A stretch of DNA of 64,000 nt. Source: Beroe forskalii. Lineage: Eukaryota > Ctenophora > Nuda > Beroida > Beroidae. The position numbers and the translations under genes are program-made. Positions 32,105-44,600 of this stretch are shown here, one piece after another. A model generated the notes under the pieces. It made no database searches, was not told the origin of the DNA, and was given only the letters and a program-made list of their open reading frames with translations. The stretch lies in NCBI GenBank assembly GCA_011033025.1, contig WFMF01000388.1:106219-170218 (forward strand), in the 5' to 3' direction. How positions within the stretch are numbered: the stretch's first letter is position 1; the number at the start of each line of letters is the position of its first letter.

Positions 32105-33713
32105 ATGAAAGTATTCTTGTTGTTTGCACTCCCCTACCTTTGCTTGCTTAACGTTGTGCGTTGTCATGGTGACTCGCATCATGATGATGGAGGTGTTACC
32201 CCTAACAACGTCCAAGAAACAAGCAGTGCAGCTAACAAACTCGTAGCTGATCCCAGTGGGTGCACTGACCAATGTACTTTCAAATTGTCATGGCAGAAGG
32301 GTGAAACTCATACTAAGGTGAACATAATCCGCAGCATATGTTCCAAGTAGTGTCCGTGAAAACTGAAAATAGCTATCTCTGCTGAAAGAATGTCCAAATT
32401 TTCATTGATTGCATGTAGTGGATGTGGTGCCAAGTCAGCTGGATTAAACGATTCAATTTTTCTTATTGCCAATTAGCCACTGCAAAAATTAAGTGGATTT
32501 TTGCTGTTTCAATAACTCAATTGTCATAATACTATTTTGCATTTGAAATAACGAAAGTAACTCCTTCGCCCTCTTCAGGTTGAGATATCAGGCATTCTTA
32601 CCGAGTTTAGACTTACCACCGACGAAAACGTGTGGATTGCCTTCGGATTTTCTAAATACGGTGAGATAATTTTGATTTTAGCGTTTGGTACAAAATATTT
32701 TTGAACGTCATCAGTCATCTCCGGTCTTTTAACGTCATTTACTCGGCCATTATCCGCCTCCACTATAGTGAAATATCGAGCCTTGAATTTTAATAAATAG
32801 TGATAAGGAGTATTTACCATGTATTCCACTTTTACAGGAACGATGACTGACTCTGATATTTACTTGTGTTTGAAAACTGGGGCACAGTATTCTACGAAGA
32901 AAGTTAAGGGTTATTCGCACGGGCTTGAACAGTAAGTTATGAATTTATTCAATTTATAAAGCAATCAGATTCACAATTTGTAATTATTGCACTATTAAAC
33001 CTTAGGTAAACTACAAGAGTCCAGGGAATAAAAATATGAAATAGAAGGGCGACTATCGGGTCCATTTTGGGATACTTTCCGAGGGCCGAACCAGTTTAGT
33101 CCCGAAGGGTGAAGCTCTTAGCCAATATATAACCGATCAGGCAAGTGTCATGTCATATTGTCGAATGTAATATTAAGCCAACTATGACACATCAGAGGGT
33201 TCTGTAACCACGTGACCTTCCCCGCAGGGGCTCTGACAAGGTGCTGGATGCGAGTGTGGTGGGTTCCTACCAGGATGGCATCCTGAGCTGCTCCTACTCC
33301 GTCCCCAACACGGAACTCACAGACACGCTCCAACCCATGTTCTACGGGGCAGGTAATGTCTCAGGAAGCCTTGACACCGGTATCTTGTGATACTGCAGCT
33401 GCAAATTGATTTTATTTATACAATCTTATATGAAATACTATATACGTTCCTCTAGTTCAATAGAAATGCCTCTGATAATATATCCTGCTCTGTATGAGTT
33501 GTAGTAAGAGTTATCCCTGATCTCACACATTCCTTCTCCACAGGACCCGTGACTGCATCGGGAAGTGTGATGACGCACGTTAAAGTCCCGTCCACCACAT
33601 CTGAGAAGTTCAGTTTCCTCTCAAACGAGGTGACTGGAGGTGGGTCCTCCCCTCCCGCCCTGAGTAGGGTGGTGTTGTGTGTGCTGCTGTCAGTGGTTGG
33701 GGCACTTCTCTGA
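32105..33713 (+). CDS. GPI-anchored DOMON protein
   Basis: Five exons, 32105-32317, 32579-32660, 32838-32931, 33228-33352 and 33544-33713, join in phase to 227 residues. Residues 1-20 are a signal peptide (MKVFLLFALPYLCLLNVVRC), followed by a His/Asp-rich stretch (HGDSHHDDGG) that could bind metal. The DOMON domain carries CTDQCTFKLSW, VWIAFGFSKYG, DIYLCLKTG and ILSCSYSVPN. The C terminus is a small-residue linker followed by a hydrophobic end (VVLCVLLSVVGALL), the form of a GPI-attachment signal. It lies 1.1 kb downstream of the DOMON-CCP gene in the same orientation, so the pair probably arose by tandem duplication. AATAAA is at 34346-34351. The ligand is unknown. Confidence 0.9.
33045..33150. 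mobile_element. MITE of the CCGATCAGGCAAGTGTC family, copy 2
   Basis: It shares ATCGGGTCCATTTTGGGATA and CCGATCAGGCAAGTGTC with the reverse complement of 10742-10870. It lies in the third intron of the GPI-DOMON gene. Confidence 0.65.
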
Positions 33714-35056
33714 GACATGTGGTGAGCTGTACGTGTTATTGTAGGAATACGTTTTGTGGCGTGGGGCTATAATGGACTGTAACTGTGGTGTTGGGACATA
33801 CTGTGTACTCAGCTTGGTATTACTGAGCAATCTGATGTCTATGGGACTGCTTCACAATTTGCATAATGTTAAAAGAGAGGGAACCTTACAATGAGGTATA
33901 GACTTGGACTGGCAGACTGCCCTCAAATAGTACAGAGTTTATTCTTGATCTCGTGACCATCAGATCCTGACTGGCGACACAAAATATTTCCGGTATTTGC
34001 CCGATGTAATTTTGATGAATAAGATGTAGAATCGAATTGAATCGTGACCCTTAAAATTTTATGACAGGAACAAATACCAATGGCTATTGAAGTATCTCGA
34101 AAAGCGATGACTTTTCAGTTTCAATGGAGGGCTTTAGGTTCAGATTGTTAGTTCATTTTCAGATAATTTTTTATCAATAATTATATTAGTTGCTGGTCAA
34201 TGAAGTATTTGAATATTGGTGGCGTAAGCCCTATTTATAAAATATGATTAAGACAACCCACCATACTGAAGGCTTGGTCCGCAAAAGTCTTCATAGATTG
34301 TACCAGGATTCGGAAATACAGGTCGACCTGATTTCGAAATGAAAGAATAAAGCTGATGTGGTAAACCCCCATCAGTTTACCAACCTAATTTTTTCTGGAA
34401 ATCGTTATCAAAGCCCTTGAAAAATACGAATTTTTGGATGTTTATATAAAACTAAAAGACAGTGAGACAAATTAATGTTTGAAAATAGATAAAAATTATT
34501 AGCATATCAACAAAACCCAATTAATACTATTTCTAGTTTCTAATGACTATACCATCAAAGTTGTTAAATTGTAAGTACCGTTATGTTTAGCCATACAACT
34601 TCAAAATCAATGTCCAATGATTTTAGGCACAACCCTGTTTATTATTTCATGAAGTGTAATGATACTGTTTACAACATCAGATATGTTTCATACCATGAAA
34701 TAGGATAACATATTTTATGATGAATATCAATTTCTGAAATTGTTTCAGGAACAGTTAAATACAAATAAAATCAATCTTACCCCAGTTAATAAATAAGGTT
34801 AATATATCTGTACAAATTGTCCAAGCTGACATATTGATATAATGCAAACTTACCTCGCATGACAAGATTCCACACAACGCTACCATTCAGTTTAAATCTG
34901 ATTAGTCTGTGAGACTACCCCATTCATCAGTTAAATTATTCTGTAAGATCTGTGAACCTAGCTCTGGCATAAAAATACCTTGGTTTGATCACATCACTGG
35001 TCAATATTGTTCATCTCATCTTGCGACGCAATGACTTCCTGTCCGATTGTGTCAAA
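33714..35056. other. Intergenic between convergent genes
   Basis: This stretch holds the 3' flank of the GPI-DOMON gene (candidate AATAAA 34346-34351) and the 3' flank of the minus-strand gene ending at 35057. I see no exon in it. Confidence 0.6.
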
Positions 35057-38000
35057 TCAGCTTTCCTGGTTGACCGTAGACCAGACAGAATGTCTCTTCT
35101 TGACTCCCACATCGTAACTCTTACTGACCCGTCTACTGGCGGCAGCATTACAACTCCCTTGCTGTGGCTGTTGTGGCTGCTGTTCCCACTTCTTGTGGGG
35201 TGTGGCTTTGTTGTTGTAGGCTGCACTGAACCTCTCAATGGGGTGGTTCATCTTCAGTTTCATCTGGTCCAGCTGCCGGGTGTTCTGGGTGACTGCAGTA
35301 CTGCGGGAGTTGCTGCTGCTGTACTTGTTCCACGCACAGTGCTTCCTCAGTGGGGATACCAGGGGGAGTGAGGTGGGGGAGCAGGGGGAGTGAGGTGGGG
35401 GAGCAGGGGAGTGAGGTGGGGAGCAGGGGGAGTGAGGTGGGGGCAGGGGGTGAGGTGGGGAGCAGGGGGAGTGGAGGTGGGGGAGCAGGGGGAGTGGGGG
35501 GGGGGGGGAGTGAGGTGGGGAGCAGGGGGGTGAGGTGGGGGGCAGGGGGGGAGGTGGGGGGCAGGGGGAGTGAGGTGGGGGAGCAGGGGGGAGTGAGGTG
35601 GGGGAGCAGGGGGGAGTGAGGTGGGGAGCAGGGGGAGTGAGGTGGGGGAGCAGGGGAGTGAGGTGGGGGAGCAGGGGGAGTGAGGTGGGATACCAGGGGG
35701 AGTGAGGTGGGGGAGCAGGGGGAGTGAGGTGGGGGAGTAGGGGGAGTGAGGTGGGGGGAGCAGGGGGGAGTGAGGTGGGGAGCAGGGGGGAGTGAAGTGG
35801 GGGAGCAGGGGGGAGTGAGGTGGGGGGGCAGGGGGAGTGAGGTGGGGGAGCAGGGGGTGAGGTGGACTTTCTCTGAAGGAGCAGGGGGAGTGAGGTGGAC
35901 ATTCTCAAAGGGAGTGAGGTGGAAATTCTCTGGGGGAGCAAGGAGTGAGGTGGACAATTTCTAGGGGATGAAGTGGAAGTTCTCAGGGGGAGTGAGGTGG
36001 ACATTCTCCGGGTGAGCAGGGGGTGAGGTGCGCATTCTCAGGGAGAATGAGTTGGACATTCTTAGGGGGAGTGATGTGGACATTCTCAGGGAGAGTGAGG
36101 TGGACATACTCTGTGGCGCAGGGGGAGTGAGGGTGACATTCTCTGTGGGAACAAGAGGTTGAGGTGGACATTCTTTGGGTGAGTGAGGGTGTTCTTATGA
36201 GGTAGAAACTCTCTTACCGGTGTAACTGGTATCCTCTCAATGCCAAAGAAGGGTTGTTTGCTCTGTCTCCAGCAGATGGTTCTGTCTCTGTTGTACCTCA
36301 TGTATCCTTTACCTGCCCCTGCGTTCTGCAGAAGAGACCAAATTATAGGAATCAGTGATCGAGGCTGTGAATTTTATAAGTGATTTTATCTAGCATTTGG
36401 ATTTTGGCACATCCTGTTGGCCGTTGCAAAAAAATGGGTGGACCAATTGATCCATTCAATTTTTGCAAAAAACCGAAGCAAAATACCCCTAGAAAGCATG
36501 AAACCTGTGCTGGTTTGTCGTGGTGGTCGTGTCTGTGAAGGTCCTTGTCCCTCTGGTTCATCAGCATCAGGGACTTGAAGTAGTTGTGGTTCTTGTCGAG
36601 GCCTCCCTTCACTCCGTTTATCTGGTGAGGGCTGCCTGTCAGTGAGGTGTTTACAGAGAAGAACGGGTTCTCTAGCGTTCCTACTTCTGCTTCTTGTTGT
36701 AGCAGCAGTCTGAAATGAGGCGGCTTAGATATGAATTGGTTTTTAAGCTCATGGAAGCTCATGTGTGTAGCTAAAATTTTTCCGGCAAATGGCTGTGATA
36801 GGTCTTTCTTAAAATGTTTAAATGACTGTTACATTTCCTGGCCACTTATAATTCATTTACTCATGTACGATCACTAATTTTACTTACTCTGATACCAATC
36901 GAATGATGACTACCATTTCTTAGAAATCGATGATCGAGTGATTAAGTGCCACCAAATTGGTGTCAACAATGAAAACAATGAGCTGTGCGGTTATCGAGTG
37001 TCATTTGGCGGTTTCCACCATTTAAATACTTGGCTGCAGAATTCTAATTCAGTCAGACATTACGTATGTGTTTTGTGTCATGCACTTTGCATGACTGCCA
37101 ATCTCTTGCTGATATTTAAAAGATTCATCCAAGCGAAAAATGTTATGTTTCTGGCGGTGATTTATGATTCACGAGACTCGTGAGTCATTCGGTTAAAATT
37201 TAACATACTTGAGTCTCAAATCCATCGAATATCAATTTATCGATGTGGTCGTAAGGAAATTATGTCATCTGCACGAGGTGTCTACCTTTTATGGATAAAA
37301 TGTGACATCTTTTAATTGCAAATAATGAGGAAACATCAAAAAGCTATTAAGTAGAGAAATGAAATCGATTAGATAAGATCGGTGTTCTATCATGTTTTAT
37401 TACATTAGGGACAGAAAATTTTAATCAAGAACTGCATCATTCATATTTTTACCTTGAAATGAAATATTGAGAGTCACTGTCAAGATCGGTCACGTCTTCT
37501 TCGGTTTTGAAAGATAGAAAACGAAAATTTTCTCGAATCTTGTGCCGTTCGTTCGTGAGGAACAAAAGAAAAGCGATATCATATAATAATGGTGGCAACA
37601 GAGATTCTATAAATAAAAATTGTTTCTCCTTGATTAAAGTCTCGTGGTGTGTGTTGTTATTGTGCGAACTTTGTGACCGTACTTTAATACGTTCCGCTTG
37701 ACGAATAGTCGGTTGCGCGTGACGTCATTATCGCACTTCAAAGTGTTGTATTAACGATGCCAAGTGACATAAAAACTTTGATCCGATATTCTAATGCATG
37801 CAGGATATTACTTTCATGCAGTTTTTTAATCACGGGATATACAAAAAGTATCGAATTGGTAATGAATAATGATGCCGGCAGATTCTCGACATGAAATTCT
37901 GTGCAAAAGTTTGAGCATGTCCGGATGGCCCTTTAATCAAAGGTTCCCGAAATTTTTCATCGATGCATTCAATTTTCGAAAAAAAGGTCTCCGTTTTTCA

Positions 38001-38638
38001 AATTAACTTAAGGTCAAGTGAAGGGGTCTTTTTCACAATTTGAAAGCAATTCAATTGTTCATGTTGAAGCTTTGAAACGATGAGCAATATTTGTACAATA
38101 TGATTGATTGATTCATTGGTACTCAAGGTCTCACGAAAACCATCCTTCTTGCAGTTCGAAAATTAAACTCACAAGAACTGTGTTTCTGTGATGTTCTCAC
38201 TCACTTGAACTGTGTTTTTGTGATGTTATCACTCACTTGAGCTGTGTTTCAGTGATGTTCTCACTCACTTGAACTGTGATTCTGTGATGTTCTCACTCAC
38301 TTGAAATGTGCCTATGATGTTCTCAATCACTTGAACTGTGTTTCTGCGGTGTTCTCACTCACTTGAACTGTGTATCTTTGATATTATGTTCTCACTCACT
38401 TGAACTGTGTTTCAGTGATGTTCTCACTCACTTGAACTGTGTTTCTGTGATGTTCTCACTCACTTGAACTGTGTGATGTGTTCACTCACTTGAACTGCGT
38501 TTCTGTGATGATGAAGGTGCTGGGAAGGGGCCAGGGTGTCTCCTGCATGGCGGTTACAAACGGGCTGTACATGACGGTCTTCCTCTTTTTGTAGCCGCTG
38601 TACAGGGAGTTTCTCTTGTTGTACCCGCCTATTGCCAT
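35057..38638 (-). CDS. Protein of unknown family, four exons
   Basis: Minus-strand exons: 38638-38490, 36709-36505, 36325-36218, 35341-35057. Phases join (2, 0, 0) to about 248 residues. The protein is basic, with no signal peptide or membrane segment: GGYNKRNSLYSGYKKRKT near the start, FKSLMLMNQRDKDLHRHDHH mid-protein, MRYNRDRTICWRQSKQPF, and a Gln/Ser-rich C terminus (QQPQQPQQ). Third-position G/C bias supports coding in all four exons. Short basic Tyr-rich proteins of this kind include ciliary microtubule inner proteins, but I cannot place it. The last acceptor is uncertain: the site before 35341 keeps the coding frame, while a nearby AG would give a shorter tail. Minisatellites lie at the donors of exons 1 and 3. 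Confidence 0.7.
35342..36205. repeat. G-rich minisatellite in the last intron of the unknown gene
   Basis: Two zones. From 35346 to about 35865 a ~19-20-bp unit GGGGGAGCAGGGGGAGTGAG recurs with many length variants. From 35865 to about 36205 a ~30-bp unit adds GTGGACATTCTC. Long G-runs on the + strand could form quadruplexes. Proline-rich open frames on the minus strand run through it by chance. Confidence 0.85.
36710..38489 (-). other. Intron 1 of the unknown minus-strand gene
   Basis: It contains a junction minisatellite next to the donor and otherwise AT-rich DNA without an exon I can support. A short open frame at 37507-37701 has no coding character. Confidence 0.55.
38168..38495 (-). 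repeat. 31-bp minisatellite built from the exon 1 donor
   Basis: On the minus strand, about eleven copies of ACACAGTTCAA-GTGAGTGAG with ATCACAGAA continue downstream from exon 1, which itself ends ACGCAGTTCAA before GTGAGTG. Each unit therefore carries a complete strong 5' splice site. Units vary by a few bases. Confidence 0.88.
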
Positions 38639-41004
38639 CTTCACATCGTCCTACTCCCGCCTCCTAATATCCTACTCACCATGATAGATAGTACATTGTT
38701 AGCAGATGGTTTTGTAATTGTAGATACAGGCACTCCTGCAGTAGAGTCCTGCATCATTTAGAATCATTAAGAGTGTGGATCGATTTTGATATCTCCTTAC
38801 GTAAACTGTATGAGGCGGCCAACGTTTCATTGGTCGATGAATGGGAAGGGCCAGGATCGATCAACTCATTTGATCGACTGATGAGTTTTAAATGGAAACT
38901 CTTTGAGCTAGTAGGGAAACAACTAAATATTGCTCATTTAAACACGATTCAAGTCATTAGTGACCAGTAAAACACATTGTTCTTTCAAATGGAGTTGATC
39001 GTTCGACCATCATTTCAATCGATTGTATCGATTTACGATATCTACCACAGAAAGCTATCAGTATAGTCAATAAATAGAAACAGCTGATGAATTTCAATAA
39101 AGTAAGAGTCATCTAACGAATGAGCAGACTTGAAACAACCAAACATCACCACAGTAAACTATGATCAGTGATCACCATACAGTATACACTAATGTACCGA
39201 CACCACTATAGTATCATGTAGGAATATTACACAGTGATCAGGTTACAGTGGAAGTAGATACGTCTTTCAGGGCAAGTCATGTAACGAACTTAAGTATAAC
39301 CCAACGTAAAATGGCGCTGGGTCTGGAGGCCTGGACCTTATTTACGTTGGGTAGCGGCCCGAACCTTGGATAGCGGCCCCGTTTATTTCGTAGATTTCAC
39401 GAGTTCTTGGAGCGCCTTTCGAAATTTCCACATCACTGCCATATGTTCATACGTTATACAGTTTTACGTGATGCTGAAATTTCCGATTCCCGTGAAATTG
39501 GAAAGACGACCAGTAGTTTCAGCAATTTGGTAAGATGAGAAAAATGCAAAAGTGTAGACGAAATTAATTACGTCAACTTCACATTCAAACACTTCAGTCC
39601 GGGGAGTTTACCACAGCAACTCAGCCAATACCTCAATATAATACATGCAATTTTCAAGACTTGTTTAAGATTATTGGGAGCAAAAAACAGTTCTACGTAA
39701 CGAAAATCATTATTATCGAACCAAATGGAATATTTACATAGTAACTCAGATTAATATAAAGACCGCATAATCAGTTTAATTAATTTCAACAATCAAAATT
39801 TAATGTTATATTTGATTTGTGTTCCAAGTGGCTTGATTCAGCAATATTTGCTTAATGTGTCATTAGTCAATATTTTGGGTTTATCAAGTTAATGATTGAA
39901 TTCATATACTAAAATGAGTTGAACACTTCGCATAATTATTTTTGTTGTTTTGTAACTTATGACCTGTAATTATTAGAGTACGTGATGTAAATACATCATT
40001 TTAATGATATTAAAGTTAAACGAACTATTAAACTCTGTCTCTTTGTTCAATCACAAACCACAGCAATAATTTTTGTTTCAGTTTCAGTCAAGTAAGCTCG
40101 AAATTAGGTTTCATGAAAAGAATAAACAAAGGTAAACAGGTGATTTACTGATAACAGGGTAACAGGTAGAAGAACACGATTGTAGAGGGAATAGTTTAAT
40201 AAGTTAGTAGTTTAGAGCGTTTTAAGGTTCCCAAGAGGTAGTTCCATATAAATCCCAAGTAAAGAAGAACCTTTGATCTCCTAAATGTAATCGAACATGA
40301 GTCATACTCAAAAGCTAGCTGTCAACCATGAAAACTTGCAACATTAATAAAGCAATAAAGAGCACCTGTCACAAATCAGCAAAGCTAAGCATTCTCATCG
40401 GCAGTTGAAAATGAAATCAATGGACGACAGGCGGCTCCGTGAGCAGTGCTCATCACAAGGCGACAGCTTGATAATTGAAATCCAGTGCAGCTTGCAGTGC
40501 AGTATGTTAAAACTCTGACTTTTCATTAGGTCTCATTATGTGCAGTTACATACTTTGATGTGCAACGCCGAGTTCACCGTGTAATACATGCTCATTAATG
40601 AGACTTTGCCACTGCAAGGATGAAATTAGGTGGTTCTAGCGGCACTCTTCTAATCGAGCCACATGTTCTCAAAACGCGGCACACCTTAGCACATCGACAT
40701 ATATACAACGAAAATAACACAAAATACTATAGGTTTTGTTACCATAGCAGACGCAGCCGCCATCAGGCTACACCGGGACATGTAGCCTCACGTCCCAACG
40801 GATGAAATTGTAATTGTATACCATTTACCAGTTTAAAGGAATATGATGTAATAAAGGGAACTAATAACTATAACTAACAACGTTGAGTATTTATAGAAAC
40901 CATAATGCATGCGATTAAGTGGGAATCTGGTAGCGGAATGCCGGATAATGGATGAAGGTGCGTCATGAGACGTATGTAGAATGTATCACACTGTATCCAG
41001 GTTA
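38639..41004. other. Intergenic, AT-rich; one hairpin element
   Basis: I see no gene. A 54-bp hairpin at 39299-39352 has perfect 12-bp arms (ACCCAACGTAAA / TTTACGTTGGGT) and may be a tiny MITE. The upstream promoter of the minus-strand gene should lie near 38640-38900 but shows no clear TATA box. Confidence 0.5.
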
Positions 41005-41140
41005 TGCGGGGGAGTCATTGACTGCCTCACATCGTGATCTCTGGTGGCTGATGGGAGTCATTGACTGCACCTGACATGCCGTGATCTCTGGTGGCTGATG
41101 GGAGTCATTGACTGCACCTGACATGTCGTGATCTGCCTCA
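41005..41140. repeat. ~58-bp tandem repeat, about 2.5 copies
   Basis: Units contain GGGAGTCATTGACTGC and GTGATCTCTGGTGGCTGAT. Confidence 0.75.
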
Positions 41141-41189
41141 GATCACCTGCCCAGATCACATTGTGATCTGGGGCAGGTGATTATTGATG

Positions 41190-43425
41190 TAGGTATATCA
41201 CTAGTCTGATGCAGGTGTAATGCCAGTCTAATGCCGGTCTAATGCAGGTGTAATGCCAGTCTAATGCAGGTGTAATGCCAGTCTAATGCAGGTGTTATGC
41301 CAGTCTGATGCAGGTGTAATGCCAGTCTAATGCAGTTATATCACCAGCATAATGTAGGTGTAATGCCAGTCTAATACAGGTGTATCACCAGTCTAATGCA
41401 GGTGTAATGCCAGTCTAATGCAGGTGTAATGCCAGTCTAATGCAGGTGTAATGCCAGTCTAATTCAGGTGTAATGCCAGTCTAATGCAGATGTAATGCCA
41501 GTCTAATGCAGATGTAATGCCAGTAAAATGCAGGTGTAATGCCAGTCTAATGCAGATGTAATGCCAGTCAAATGCAGGTGTAACTGTAAAGCCAGTCTAA
41601 TGCAGATGTAATACCAGTCTAATGCAGGTGTAATGCCAGTCTAATGCAGGTGGAATGCCAGTCTAATGCAGGTGTAATGCCAATCTAATTCAGGTGTAAT
41701 GCCATTCTAATGCAGATGTAATGCCAGTCAAATGCAGGTCTAATGCCAATCTAATGCAGATGTAATGCCAGTCTAATGTAGGTATATCACCAGTCTAATG
41801 CAGGTGTAATCCCAGTCTAATGCAGATGTAATGCCAGTCTAATGCAGGTGTAATGCCAGTCAAATGCAGGTGTAATGCCAGTCTAATGCAGGTGTAATGC
41901 CAGTATACTGCAGGTGTAATGCCAGTCTAATGCAGGTGTAATGCCAGTCTAATGCCAGTAATATATTGGTGTAATGCCAGTCTAATGCAGGTGCAGTAAT
42001 GCCAGTCTAATTCAGGTGTAATGCCAGTCTAATGCAGATGTAATGCCAGTCTAATGCAGATGTAATGCCAGTAAAATGCAGGTGTAATGCCAGTCTAATG
42101 CAGATGTAATGCCAGTCAAATGCAGGTGTAACTGTAAAGCCAGTCTAATGCAGATGTAATACCAGTCTAATGCAGGTGTAATGCAGGTGTAATGACAGTC
42201 TAATGCAGGTGTAATGCAGGTGTAATGCTAGTCTAATGCAGATGTAATGCCAGTCTAATGCAGATGTAATACCAGTCTAATGCAGGTGTAATGCCAGTCT
42301 AATGCAGGTGTATCACCAGTCTAATGCAGGTGTAATGCCAGTCTAATGCAGATGTAATACCAGTCTAATGCAGGTGTAATGCCAGTCTAATACAGGTGTA
42401 TCACCAGTCTAATGCAGGTGTAACTGTAAAGCCAGTCTAATGCAGATGTAATGCCAGTCTAATGCAGGTGTAATGCCAGTCTAATGCAGGTGTAATGCCA
42501 GTCTAATGCAGGTGTAATGCCAATCTAATTCAGGTGTAATGCCAGTCTAATGCAGGTGTAATGCCAGTCTAAATCTAATGCAGGTGTAATGCCAGTCTTA
42601 TGCAGGTGTCATGCCAGTCTAATGCAGGTGTAATGCCAGTCTAATGCAGGTAATGCCAGTCTAGCAGGTAATGCCAGTCTAATGCTGGCAATGCCAGTGT
42701 AATGCCAGTCTAATGCAGGTGTAATGCCAGTCTAATGCAGGTGTAATGCCAGTCTAATGCAGGTGTAATGCCAGTCTAATGCAGGTGTAATGCCAGTCTA
42801 ATGCAGGTGTAATGCCAGTCTAATGCAGGTGTAATGCCAGTCTAATGCAGGTGTAATGCCAGTCTAATGCAGGTGTAATGCCAGTCTAATGCAGGTGTAA
42901 TGCCAGTCTAATGCAGGTGTAATGCCAGTCTAATGCAGGTGTAATGCCAGTCTAATGCAGGTGTAATGCCAGTCTAATGCTGGTGTAATTCCAGTCTAAT
43001 GCAGGTGTAATGCCAGTCTAATGCAGGTGTAATGCCAGTCTAATGCAGGTGTAATGCCAGTCTAGTACAGGCGTGATGCCAGTCTAATGCAGGTGTAATG
43101 CCAGTCTAATGCAGGTGTAATGCCAGTCTAATGCAGGTGTAATGCCAGTCTAATGCAGGTGTAATGCCAGTCTAAATTCCAATGCCAGTAATGCCAGTAC
43201 ATGGTGTAATGCCAGTCTAATACAGGTGTAATGCCAGTCTAATGCAGGTGTAATGCCTGTCTAATGCAGATGTAATGCCAGTCTAATGCAGGTGTGATGC
43301 CAGTATAATGCAGGTGTAATGCCAGTCTAATGCAGGTGTAATGCCAGTCTAATGCAGGTGTAATGCCAGTCTAATGTAGGTTTAATGCCAGTCTAATGCA
43401 GGTGTAATGCCAGTCTAATGCGGCC
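41190..43425. repeat. 22-bp minisatellite, about 100 copies
   Basis: The unit is TAATGCCAGTCTAATGCAGG plus TG. Variants (GATG for GGTG, TATCACC for TAATGCC) recur in blocks, and longer higher-order blocks repeat, for example near 41460-41600 and 42000-42140. The most homogeneous part is 42715-43180. Period 22 keeps no frame, so it is not coding. Confidence 0.95.
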
Positions 43426-44034
43426 CCCTTCCCGGGGCCGGGTTTTTCATCCTCAGAATAGGGAAGCGCGGCGCGTTACCTACCTGGGCAGGCAAGTTCA
43501 TTACGCGGCGCGTACACACACCTATGAGTATGCGGGCTTTGGAAGTTGCCCGTCTATTTCTCCTGACTGGAAGTGGATAGGCGATGGCAAATGTGATCAC
43601 CGTCACTCTTCCACATTTGGACGGTCACACTCAGTCTCACATGTGCGCGCTTGTTTTTTAGCCACCCCGTCAGAAGAAAATGAAATTGAAATAGACGGGC
43701 AGCGTCCGTCGAGATCATTTTAATTTATAGGCCAATAAGGTACCAAATCAGTCTTTTTCAATTTCAGAAGCATAACGCCACAACGTAAACAAATGAAAGA
43801 TGTTCTGATAATGGGAACATATATAAAATTGAATGCAGTTATGATCATAACATTCGTTTCTGTAGTGATAATAATCAAGTAATGAAATGGAAATCATTTC
43901 ACTTATTTTCATTATAATTACTAGTCGGTTCTCGTCCTACGGACGGCGAATGATGGCAGCCGCATGAGCTAACGGCCACATGTCCCTTTGACAGTGATTT
44001 GACCGTGCGAGTTTGAGGGGAAATTGAAACTTTA

Positions 44035-44600
44035 ATTTCTGCGAAAAAAGCTTCCCACGCCCCAACGGTAACCCAATATTGCCGACAATATTCTCAAACC
44101 TTTACTCATCATAAGCAACTCCATAGCGAAGGAATTTTGAAAAAATTCGAAAATATATATTTTTGTGAAAAGGGCGTGGCCTCCCACGCCCCTAGGGTGA
44201 CCCAATCTGGACAAAATTTTCAAACTTTTATTCATCATAAGCAACTTGATGGCGAAAGAATTTGAAAAAATCGAAAGTTTAATTTTTGCGAAAAAGGGCG
44301 TGGCCTCCCACGCTCCTCAGAGTGACCCAATATTCGGACAAAATTCTCAAAATTTTTATTCATCATAAGCAACTCAATGGCGAAAGAATTTTGAAAAATT
44401 CGAAAGTTTAATTTGCGAAAAAAGGGCGTGGCCCGCCACGCCCCCTCAGGGCGACCCAATAATTCGGACAAAATTCTCAAAATTTTTATTCATCATAAGC
44501 AACTCGATGGCAAAGGAATTTTGAAAAAATTCGAAAGTTTGATTTTTACGAAAAAAAGGGCGTGGCTACCCACGCCCCTTAGGGTGGCCGACAAAATTTC
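44035..44600. repeat. ~120-bp tandem repeat with GGGCGTGG hairpins
   Basis: Nearly five units share TTATTCATCATAAGCAACT and GGGCGTGGCCTCCCACGCCC. The latter is an inverted repeat within each unit. Confidence 0.85.

Noticed and set aside
35235-36004. Proline/serine/histidine-rich open frames on the minus strand
   Set aside because: They translate the G-rich minisatellite. Only the last part (35341-35057) has coding character and belongs to the unknown gene's last exon.
41190-43425. CRISPR-like regular repeats
   Set aside because: Direct 22-bp tandem units without unique spacers in an animal genome; a minisatellite.
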